The position numbers and the translations under genes are program-made. Under the pieces are notes generated by a model that had not been told where the DNA came from, searched no databases, and was given only the letters and a program-made list of their open reading frames with translations. A stretch of 7,065 nt of DNA from Bdellovibrio sp. CG10_big_fil_rev_8_21_14_0_10_47_8 (GTDB lineage: Bacteria; Bdellovibrionota; Bdellovibrionia; Bdellovibrionales; Bdellovibrionaceae), in NCBI GenBank assembly GCA_002773975.1, contig PEZR01000093.1, forward strand, positions 1 through 7,065, given 5' to 3'. This document shows, one piece after another, positions 1 to 5,784 of the stretch; the stretch's first letter is position 1; each line of letters begins with the position of its first letter.

Positions 1-974
1 TGATTGCGATTATGATTTGGCACTATTCCAGTGCTCTGTGGGAGGGGGCCAACTCCCATGAGTATTTTCCGTTTCTTCCGAGCTTCGTCATCTGGAAGGC
101 CGTGAAGTATTTCGCCTGGACCTTGGGATTCAGTGGTTTTGCGATCTTGTTTCTTTCATTTTTTTTGATGGGATATCGCGGGCTAAAGAAGCCAATCAAG
201 TTTGTTGGGTTCTTGGTGCTCGGATGGATTCTTTTTTCTCTGGTTACCCATTATCCCGGGGACATGTACTATTTGAATTGGGATATTTATCCACTTCTCA
301 TTGTTGGTTTTCTCAGCATTTATCTTCTGCAGAAGACCAATTATAGAATTATTATTGGTGCCGGTCTTTTTGGATTTTTTCTGACTTGGATTCCGTTTTG
401 GAATATTTGGACCCACTTTTCTCATCATTTTCTGAAAGAAATTTTCGTGGGGGACTGTCAGATTGAACAAGGCAGTTTCCCACTCCTTCCCTGGATTGGA
501 TTGATTTGGTCCGGCTACGGCTTAGGAGCCTGGGCCCAGAGGAGCGTGTGGTCTCGGCGTCGCTCATGGGAGCTTTATGTCTGGCCGGTCCTTCTTGGCA
601 TAACGACGCCGCTTCTTGGTACTTATACCTCGATTCAGGCGGGATCGACCTATGACTGTTTGTCGTTTCGTCAGCCGCCCTCGATTTTATGGAGCCATTT
701 GATTTGGATTGTGTTTTTTATTCGACTCAGCTTTTTTGAACAGGTTCAGTCCTTTCTTTCAAAAAAACCCTGGGTGCACTTTTTGTCACGTTTTGCACTG
801 ACCAATAAATTTTGGCTCTTTTATTTTACCCATTTTATGGTGATCTATTTTTTCACGGATTCGTGGGGGGCATTTCTGAGAACGGGGCCATGGGTCAGCT
901 TGTTAGGTCTGTTGCTTATTTTTCCAGTGACGGAGCTTTTGATTCACGTCTTAAGGAAGAATTTTAAATTTTGA
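1..974 (+). CDS. Polytopic membrane acyltransferase-like protein (DUF1624/HGSNAT-like), 5'-partial
   Basis: The frame is open from the left edge (I-A-I precede the first Met at 12), so the gene most likely begins outside the window; the stop is TGA at 972-974. From the Met at 12, 320 residues contain about nine hydrophobic segments, roughly at 31-54, 62-80, 88-106, 111-130, 155-174, 188-205, 223-241, 264-282 and 293-313. Several landmarks resemble the DUF1624/heparan-alpha-glucosaminide N-acetyltransferase-like inner-membrane proteins: a YLNWDIYPLLIVGF segment, FPLLPWIGLIWSGYGLG (about 156-172), QPPSILW (about 221-227), and LTNKFWLFYFTHF near the end, comparable to the family's final helix. 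The N-terminal (S/D)xxRG-type signature expected for the family would lie upstream and cannot be checked. Such proteins transfer acyl groups across membranes onto sugars or lipids; the substrate here is unknown. The family call is by pattern memory only, and an acyltransferase-3 or unrelated glycan-modifying membrane protein is possible. Confidence 0.6.
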   Translation, partial: IAIMIWHYSSALWEGANSHEYFPFLPSFVIWKAVKYFAWTLGFSGFAILFLSFFLMGYRGLKKPIKFVGFLVLGWILFSLVTHYPGDMYYLNWDIYPLLIVGFLSIYLLQKTNYRIIIGAGLFGFFLTWIPFWNIWTHFSHHFLKEIFVGDCQIEQGSFPLLPWIGLIWSGYGLGAWAQRSVWSRRRSWELYVWPVLLGITTPLLGTYTSIQAGSTYDCLSFRQPPSILWSHLIWIVFFIRLSFFEQVQSFLSKKPWVHFLSRFALTNKFWLFYFTHFMVIYFFTDSWGAFLRTGPWVSLLGLLLIFPVTELLIHVLRKNFKF

Positions 975-1637
975 GTAAATTGCATTGGCAAAGTTTTCTC
1001 GGGTCTGATTGTAAACCCGAAAACCGACCCCGAGAGCCACATACTGGTTCTGTTTGTAGGCATTTTTCCCAAGAACCACCAAGCTGGTCAATCCATTCGA
1101 ATCAATTTCAAAAAGTTCAGGGTCAATCAAGCCGTTTGCTTTTTTGAGCTCCAGTGGAAGACTTTTCACCTCTTCCTTGGAAATTCTCAGAGCGGAGAGC
1201 ATTTCTTGAAAAGCCTGATCACGACTGCTGATTTGGTCATAAACATGAATACCCAATAAAATTGAGCCGCCGAAAGCTGTTCCCACCAACATTGAAGTGC
1301 GACCCCCATTGACCGCGACTGACCGAAATGAAAACACGGGCGGAAGCTCAAGCTGCATTCGATGGTCTGTTAGAAACTGTTTAAGTGCGTTGCCAGTAAC
1401 ATCTGGAGCGGGAATTTTAGATGGCTCATATTGAGACGCCTTCGTTTGAGAGGAGCCACTTGTGGCTGAATTTTTTTCGACGGCTGGAGACGAAGAGGGA
1501 CGAACAAGTGTGGTCGCTGTTTGCTCTTCATTATTCTGTTTCGTTTTGAGATTTTTTCCGACGGCAAAGAGGAGCCCGCCAATGACGAGAACAGCAATGA
1601 GTTCTTTATAAGATCTAACAATTTCAATCAGTTTCAT
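951..1637 (-). CDS. Hypothetical membrane-anchored protein with one N-terminal transmembrane helix
   Basis: This is a 228-residue protein I do not recognise. The start is ATG at 1637-1635, with AAGGG about six bases upstream; the stop is TAA at 953-951. Residues 12-27 (LIAVLVIGGLLFAVGK) form one membrane helix following a short N-terminus. Residues about 35-78 are a Ser/Thr/Gln-rich, probably disordered linker, and residues 80-228 form a cysteine-free soluble domain that should lie outside the cytoplasm. That domain alternates strand-like stretches (SMLVGTAFGGSILLGIHVY, LTSLVVLG, QYVALGVGFRVYNQT) with an amphipathic helix at 140-165. The gene is transcribed divergently from the prepilin cluster across a 93-bp gap, and its last 24 bp overlap the end of the membrane acyltransferase tail to tail. 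A structural link to the pilus system is possible from position alone. The gene call is firm; function is unknown. Confidence 0.8.
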   Translation of the reverse strand: MKLIEIVRSYKELIAVLVIGGLLFAVGKNLKTKQNNEEQTATTLVRPSSSPAVEKNSATSGSSQTKASQYEPSKIPAPDVTGNALKQFLTDHRMQLELPPVFSFRSVAVNGGRTSMLVGTAFGGSILLGIHVYDQISSRDQAFQEMLSALRISKEEVKSLPLELKKANGLIDPELFEIDSNGLTSLVVLGKNAYKQNQYVALGVGFRVYNQTRENFANAIYSKFKILP

Positions 1638-1684
1638 TCTAGCCCTTATGGCAACTATTGGAGTCTTTTTATTAGTGAATCGTC

Positions 1685-1697
1685 AAGCAAATTGCTT
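1685..1697. promoter_or_regulatory. 13-bp perfect palindrome, possible operator
   Basis: AAGCAA and TTGCTT flank a single central A in the gap between two divergent genes. The right arm touches a -10-like TATACT. A site at this place could bind a dimeric regulator controlling the prepilin operon and perhaps the divergent gene. A palindrome this short can occur by chance, and no second copy was noticed in the window. Confidence 0.3.
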
Positions 1698-1702
1698 ATA
1701 CT
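1697..1702 (+). promoter_or_regulatory. Candidate -10 element for the prepilin operon
   Basis: TATACT matches the sigma-70 -10 consensus at five of six positions and lies 28 bp before the first prepilin start. The best -35 candidate at an 18-bp spacing is TAGTGA (1673-1678), which matches only three of six positions, so the promoter would be weak or activator dependent. This is the only gap of useful size upstream of the four plus-strand genes that follow. Confidence 0.4.
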
Positions 1703-1730
1703 AAAGTGATACGTCTGTCGGGGAGAAATC

Positions 1731-2729
1731 ATGATGATGAGAGATCAAAGAGGAATGTCTCTGATTACTGTTTTAATGGTAACAGCGATGGTTGCTACGG
1801 TCTCGATGATAGTAGGTCAGATTTTTATTAATTTACGCAAGGAACAAGCTGCCATGGAGCAGAAGGCTCGTTTTCTGCAAATAACGGAGATGCTTCAACG
1901 CATGGTTGGAGATAGCGCTACTTGCACAAAACTAATGTGTTCCGGAGCTTCTTCAACTTGTACCAATAGCACGGGCCCCTTGACTCTCAATTTGCCGACC
2001 GAGGCTGGGACCATCTCAGAGGTCACAGAGGGCTCTCAATATGAGCTGTTGACGATTCAACAGCTGCGTATACAGCCCGCCGCTACCATTGCACCGAATG
2101 TGGACATTACTTATTTTTACGATGACGGCGGGATTACTCCAAAGGAACTCAATGTGCCAACTTCTCTGAAACAGGGAAAGTTAGTCTTTGCTGTCAATCG
2201 AACCGCTCAGGTTCTTGGAGTGCGGGAAATGGCTCCTCTGGAGCTGGATGTGGTCTACTGGGAAACCCCTGGTAACAAAGTTATCAGTTGTGTAGCTCCT
2301 TCGGTGATTGCAAATTGCACGGCCGCCTCGGGAGTGGCTCCCATCAATGCTGGGACTGGCAATGTCAACTATGTCGGCTTTGATCCGGGCCAAGTTAAAA
2401 ACAGTCAGTGCAATATCGCCGAGCAGTTCGGTGGTTGCAAATATGGCGGAACATATTCAATGCTCAACGGAAGCTGCAATATCGGCAATACCTATGTGGG
2501 AAGTGGCGCTTGCGCTTGCCCCACCGGATATGACTCTAAACTGTTGGTGGATTATCAACCCGCGAAGTCTTCTCGATTGACCGTTTACCAGTGCTTAACA
2601 TGCAATGCGGCTTCGGCCGGGGTGACTTCAGGAAACTCCGAACCCATTTTTAATGAAGGCGCCGTGGACGAGTTTCTATCCAGCTATTCCAGTGGCTGGT
2701 CCGGCGTTAACTTTAGTTCTTTTCCATAG
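1731..2729 (+). CDS. Prepilin-like protein 1 (no Glu at +5), Cys-rich head
   Basis: This 332-residue protein starts at ATG 1731, with GGGAG at 1721-1725. The eight-residue leader ends in Arg7-Gly8 and is followed by a hydrophobic helix (residues 9-31) beginning M-S-L-I-T. Mature position +5 is therefore Thr13, not the Glu that most type IV pilins carry. The exported part has cysteines at 65, 70, 77, 187, 196, 227, 236, 249, 261, 263, 288 and 291, twelve in all, compatible with six disulfides. Motifs are GGCKYGG (234-240), CAC (261-263), a VDYQPAKS stretch, CLTC (288-291) and an acidic FNEGAVDEF near the end. The next two genes share this layout throughout. Absence of Glu5 recalls the tip pseudopilin GspK and PilX-like minor pilins, so it may cap a pilus or pseudopilus. 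No enzymatic domain is visible. It is first in a probable operon; 13 bp separate it from the next gene. Confidence 0.85.
   Translation: MMMRDQRGMSLITVLMVTAMVATVSMIVGQIFINLRKEQAAMEQKARFLQITEMLQRMVGDSATCTKLMCSGASSTCTNSTGPLTLNLPTEAGTISEVTEGSQYELLTIQQLRIQPAATIAPNVDITYFYDDGGITPKELNVPTSLKQGKLVFAVNRTAQVLGVREMAPLELDVVYWETPGNKVISCVAPSVIANCTAASGVAPINAGTGNVNYVGFDPGQVKNSQCNIAEQFGGCKYGGTYSMLNGSCNIGNTYVGSGACACPTGYDSKLLVDYQPAKSSRLTVYQCLTCNAASAGVTSGNSEPIFNEGAVDEFLSSYSSGWSGVNFSSFP
2289..2603 (+). repeat. Cys-rich head module, copy 1 of 3
   Basis: This segment codes for residues 187-291 of the first prepilin and aligns with 3289-3576 and 4477-4749. The cysteine pattern is C187, C196, C227, GGC236KYGG, C249, C261-x-C263 and C288-xx-C291. 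DNA identity is patchy; the longest exact match I noticed with copy 2 is TGCAAATATGGCGG. That makes this an old protein-level duplication rather than a recent DNA repeat. Confidence 0.8.
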
Positions 2730-2742
2730 TGAAGGATAAGAG

Positions 2743-3933
2743 ATGAATAGATCTTTCAATCAAAAAGGCCTTTCAATGATCGAAATTCTCATTGGGTTGG
2801 CACTTTTTTCCATTGTTGGTTTTATTGTTGGCCAGTTGGCGATCAATAGCTCCAAGGTTCAGGCCGATGCCGAGGTTTCGTCGGAAAAAAATCGTCTGAT
2901 CATGGCAACAATTCGAACGCTGCAAGATCCCAAGCAATGTTATAAACTTCTGAAGTGCAAATTGGGAACAGAAGCGACCTGCATGACCTATTCGGGATCG
3001 TCGGAAGCGAATATGACACTTTATGATTTTGATGGCCGAGAAGGATTCAATCTTTCTGGGACGACAGAGATTAATCAGAAAATTCAGATGACCAAATTGA
3101 CGATCCGGCAGGTGGTGCCACCCAAGTCCTATCAAGTTAAGATGTTGTCTCTGGGTGATGTGTCTAAAAAAAGCTACTCGAAATCGATTGGTATCGTGCG
3201 GGTCGAGATGAACGTGGATGGGGTTCCGATGATTCCCTTGTCGGTTCCTTTTCTGTATTGGACAGATGCAAGTAATCGTTTGCGAACCTGTGCGGAAGAT
3301 CCAACCACCATGGGAAGCCCAGATCTGGTGCAAGGAAATCTCTGCGAATCAGTTGGTGGAATTACACAACCTGACGGCAGTTGCGAAATGGCGCCTCTTT
3401 TTGGGGGCTGCAAATATGGCGGGGCTTTTTCCAGAATTGGCGGAACGAACTGCACCACCGGCAATGCGTTCACGGGAAATCAATGCGTCTGTCCACAGGG
3501 ATTTTCCACGAGAACGTTGATCGACTATGCGCCCACCAAATCTGCGGTGCTCGAAGTGATTCAGTGTGTGAAATGTGTTGGATTTTCAGCGGGTGGATCG
3601 GTGACCTCCAGCGCACCCACATTTGACGAGGACTCCTTAGATTCTTTGTATAGCGGTTATACAACGGCGTCTTCAACCGCGCCTCCAGCTTGTCCCACCG
3701 GTCAGACGTCTGTCTATTCTGGGTCTGCTTGGGTCTGTGTTTCATCGAGTACAATTTCTGCGAGTCCAACCACAACCTTGGTGTCGCCCCCAGTTCCAGC
3801 CGCCGGATCAAGAGCCTGTGATGCTGGCACCGAGTCAGCGGCTTGTCTCAGTTGTACTGATAAATATGGTTGGACTGATTACTGTGTGACCTTTCCGGAC
3901 TTTGGATCAATGGATTTTAGTGGTGTTTTTTAA
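2743..3933 (+). CDS. Prepilin-like protein 2, Cys-rich head plus C-terminal Cys tail
   Basis: This 396-residue protein starts at ATG 2743, with AAGGA at 2732-2736. The leader of nine residues ends Lys8-Gly9; the mature N-terminus L-S-M-I-E has the canonical Glu at +5 (Glu14) within a helix spanning about 10-32. It should be cut and N-methylated by a prepilin peptidase encoded elsewhere. Eighteen cysteines are present: 66, 72, 80, 183, 201, 214, 223, 237, 248, 250, 275 and 278 belong to the part shared with its neighbours, with GGCKYGG at 221-227, CVC at 248-250 and CVKC at 275-278. It then adds a CPTGQ...GSAWVC element (317-332), a PTTTL linker (342-346) and a four-Cys tail (359, 368, 371, 381). 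The helix resembles PilW/GspJ-type minor pilins in flavour, but the head is unlike any family I can name. It is probably cotranscribed with, and assembled beside, the flanking prepilins. Confidence 0.88.
   Translation: MNRSFNQKGLSMIEILIGLALFSIVGFIVGQLAINSSKVQADAEVSSEKNRLIMATIRTLQDPKQCYKLLKCKLGTEATCMTYSGSSEANMTLYDFDGREGFNLSGTTEINQKIQMTKLTIRQVVPPKSYQVKMLSLGDVSKKSYSKSIGIVRVEMNVDGVPMIPLSVPFLYWTDASNRLRTCAEDPTTMGSPDLVQGNLCESVGGITQPDGSCEMAPLFGGCKYGGAFSRIGGTNCTTGNAFTGNQCVCPQGFSTRTLIDYAPTKSAVLEVIQCVKCVGFSAGGSVTSSAPTFDEDSLDSLYSGYTTASSTAPPACPTGQTSVYSGSAWVCVSSSTISASPTTTLVSPPVPAAGSRACDAGTESAACLSCTDKYGWTDYCVTFPDFGSMDFSGVF
3289..3576 (+). repeat. Cys-rich head module, copy 2 of 3
   Basis: This segment codes for residues 183-278 of the second prepilin: C183, C201, C214, GGC223KYGG, C237, C248-x-C250 and C275-xx-C278. 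The spacing from CxC to CxxC equals that of copy 1 (25 residues). Confidence 0.8.
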
Positions 3934-3935
3934 AC

Positions 3936-3948
3936 GAGGTTTTAATTG
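3936..3948 (+). promoter_or_regulatory. Ribosome binding site that fixes a TTG start
   Basis: GAGG at 3936-3939 is followed by six bases and TTG at 3946. It decides the start of the third prepilin, because the reading frame has no ATG before the hydrophobic helix and this start yields a leader of normal type IV length. Confidence 0.7.
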
Positions 3949-5088
3949 AGAGTCATTAGATCAAAAAATGGATTCAGCATTATGGAGGCCCTGGTGGCCT
4001 TAGTCATTTTGGTGATCGTCAGTTTGGCGATGGCCAGTCTTTTTGTCTATTCGAAACAAAATGCAAAGGCAGTCGAGGTAAGAAATCAAATTCGCAGTTT
4101 CTCACAGACTGTTTCAGCAGCGTTAGAGAATGAAACAACCTGTTCATCATTGATTGTCTCGAGCAGTTGTCTGTCTTCAGCTGAAAAAACTTTCGGGGTT
4201 AGCGTTGAGTGGGCTAAACTATGCGGAATGGGACCCACCGGCGGGAACTTAAATGTCGGCGACGAAATATCCCCTGGTATTGAATTGGCAGAGGTCAAAA
4301 TTATAACCCCCGCTCAGTCGGCCACATCACTGAACATGGTTGGAACAAAGAAACTGTACAACGCATTTATGTTTCTCCGCTTCAAGCCCACACAGGGACT
4401 AGTCGGGGGGGATCCTCGTCCCATCACGATTCCATTTTTATTGGCCGTCGATACCACCATTGGAAAAATAACGGCCTGTGGGCCTCCGGCGCAGGATGCG
4501 AATTCTTGCACACAGATTGGCGGACTCTTCAACATCGCCACCGGTCACTGTGATATTGCATCCGCAATGGGTGGTTGTTTGTATGGAGGAGGGTATACTG
4601 TCAGTACTACCGGCGCCTGTCAGAGCGTCAATCCAACCACCAACAGTTGTGCTTGCCCAAGCTCTCCAAATGTATTCGTGCCTCGCGAGATGGTTGATTT
4701 CCAGGCCTCTAAATCCAGTGGATTTAAAACTTATTCCTGTGTCTATTGTTCAGCCGGAGGATCTGTAGTAACGCCGGCCTCCACCGGAAGCATTTATGAT
4801 GAAGATCAGGTCGATGCCGCCATTACTTCTTTCAATAACAATGTCGCAGCGGCAGGGTCTACGCCGACAACAACTTTGGCGACCACTCCAACAACACTTT
4901 CCGGCGGTGGTGGTGGCGGAGGAGGTCATGCTTGGCATATCGGTGGATCTGGGTCAGCTGGTGATGCTCCGGCCTGTGCTGGCGTTTCTGAGGGGGCGCC
5001 CTGTTCTACGGCTGGGCAGACCTGTATGCAGTGGATTTCGGGTGGAGGAATGTTTCCGGATATGTATTTAAAATACACGTGTAACTAA
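3946..5088 (+). CDS. Prepilin-like protein 3 (PilV/GspI-like helix), Cys-rich head, octaglycine linker
   Basis: This 380-residue protein begins at TTG 3946, chosen because GAGG (3936-3939) lies six bases upstream and because this start gives a nine-residue leader ending Asn8-Gly9. The nearest ATG (3968) is out of frame. The mature start F-S-I-M-E-A-L-V-A-L has Glu at +5 (Glu14) and looks much like PilV/GspI-type minor pilins. Sixteen cysteines are present: 66, 75, 178, 188, 202, 211, 225, 235, 237, 265 and 268 align with both neighbours, while 93 is unique. Motifs are GGCLYGG (209-215), CAC (235-237), a VDFQASKS stretch, CVYC (265-268) and the acidic YDEDQVD. A Thr/Pro linker (306-318) and Gly320-Gly327 lead to a tail with Cys 344, 353, 360 and 379. 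The role is inferred as an extracellular minor pilin or pseudopilin. The stop at 5086-5088 abuts the next gene. Confidence 0.88.
   Translation: MRVIRSKNGFSIMEALVALVILVIVSLAMASLFVYSKQNAKAVEVRNQIRSFSQTVSAALENETTCSSLIVSSSCLSSAEKTFGVSVEWAKLCGMGPTGGNLNVGDEISPGIELAEVKIITPAQSATSLNMVGTKKLYNAFMFLRFKPTQGLVGGDPRPITIPFLLAVDTTIGKITACGPPAQDANSCTQIGGLFNIATGHCDIASAMGGCLYGGGYTVSTTGACQSVNPTTNSCACPSSPNVFVPREMVDFQASKSSGFKTYSCVYCSAGGSVVTPASTGSIYDEDQVDAAITSFNNNVAAAGSTPTTTLATTPTTLSGGGGGGGGHAWHIGGSGSAGDAPACAGVSEGAPCSTAGQTCMQWISGGGMFPDMYLKYTCN
4477..4749 (+). repeat. Cys-rich head module, copy 3 of 3
   Basis: This segment codes for residues 178-268 of the third prepilin: C178, C188, C202, GGC211LYGG, C225, C235-x-C237 and C265-xx-C268. 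It is the most diverged copy: Leu replaces Lys in GGCxYGG, and the CxC to CxxC spacing is 28 rather than 25. Confidence 0.8.
4903..4926 (+). repeat. Octaglycine GGN codon run
   Basis: Eight consecutive Gly codons (GGC, GGT x3, GGC, GGA x2, GGT) encode Gly320-Gly327 of the third prepilin, just after a Thr/Pro linker. It is a flexible hinge between the Cys-rich head and the C-terminal Cys tail. The imperfect triplet repeat could change length in frame. Confidence 0.9.
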
Positions 5089-5091
5089 TTG

Positions 5092-5772
5092 ATGAGAAAA
5101 TATATCAACTTTGAAAAATTTGTGTTCGTCGTCGAGAAGATTATTTTCCCAGGACTTCTTCTTTATTCATTTTTCCAGCTGTTAAGTACATTTCGAGAAA
5201 AGCTAGACCTCTACTGGTATTTATCTCAAGTGGTTCTTCCGGGAATTGTCATTGTTTTTCTTGTTCTTAATACTCGTCCACAAAAAGTTTTGGTTAGTTG
5301 GAAGGTAATTCTTGGGCTTGCTCTGAACGTGATCTTTGCATCCTACACTTTTGGATATATTTCTTTGGTCTCTCACAGAGTGGATCCTTATCTGGTCACC
5401 GCAGCGATCTTTTACTGTCTTGCCCTAATTCTTTCTGTCACCATGCAGGGACGAAGTTTTGGACTGATGCCGTCCTGGCGCAAGGTGGTGGTCAAAGGAC
5501 CTTATCAATATCTTCGGCATCCAATGTATTCCGCTTACATACACATTGGTCTTCTTATATTCCCACTGGTGCCCCGTTTGGATGTTTTCGGAGCTTGGAT
5601 TTTGTCATCTTTTGGATTCTATTTAAGAGCAACAGAGGAAGAGCGGCTTTTATCCCAAGCCCCTGAATATCAGGTCTACATGGCAAGGGTTCCCCGACGA
5701 TTTATTCATTGGGGATATTCGGCGCCGCTGATTTTTGCGATCGGCGCTCATTATATCCAACGACTGATCTAG
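5092..5772 (+). CDS. Integral-membrane methyltransferase, isoprenylcysteine carboxyl methyltransferase/PEMT-like
   Basis: This 226-residue protein has several hydrophobic segments, roughly at 11-31, 44-60, 70-92, 100-117, 148-160 and 166-178. It carries the C-terminal signature of the ICMT/phospholipid methyltransferase (PEMT, NnrU-like) superfamily. The visible parts are GPYQYLRHPMYSAY (136-149), an Arg-His-Pro core that helps bind S-adenosylmethionine, then Glu182-Glu184 followed by Y193..Y196 and VPRRFI (200-205). Known members methylate small lipids or protein C-terminal carboxylates at the membrane; no substrate can be inferred here. ATG 5092 is preferred; an in-frame TTG sits directly before it at 5089, immediately after the previous stop. 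No clear Shine-Dalgarno is seen, so translation is probably coupled to the third prepilin. It is the last gene of the operon. The family call is good; a role in modifying pilus components would be speculation. Confidence 0.82.
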   Translation: MRKYINFEKFVFVVEKIIFPGLLLYSFFQLLSTFREKLDLYWYLSQVVLPGIVIVFLVLNTRPQKVLVSWKVILGLALNVIFASYTFGYISLVSHRVDPYLVTAAIFYCLALILSVTMQGRSFGLMPSWRKVVVKGPYQYLRHPMYSAYIHIGLLIFPLVPRLDVFGAWILSSFGFYLRATEEERLLSQAPEYQVYMARVPRRFIHWGYSAPLIFAIGAHYIQRLI

Positions 5773-5784
5773 TTTTGGCCGAGT

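Noticed and set aside
995..1023. Inverted repeat TCGGGT...ACCCGA with flanking T and A tracts near the convergent gene ends
   Set aside because: The stem is six pairs with a ten-base loop and no T tract follows it on either strand; it also lies within the coding part of the minus-strand gene, so I do not call a terminator.
1649..1663. TGGCAACTATTGGAG as a sigma-54 promoter for the pilin operon
   Set aside because: The GG and the downstream element do not have the required ten-base spacing to a GC, so it fails the -24/-12 rule.
1702..1724. TAAAGT followed by GGGAGAAA as a sigma-28 promoter
   Set aside because: The downstream half matches the consensus at about three of eight positions and overlaps the ribosome binding site.
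2773..3333. Long open frame antisense to the second prepilin
   Set aside because: Its product is His/Arg/Asn-rich without domain features, and it lies wholly opposite a well-supported prepilin gene.
2511..4749. CxC and CxxC motifs as heme or metal sites
   Set aside because: No CxxC is followed by His, so c-type heme attachment is excluded; even cysteine numbers in exported heads fit disulfides better.
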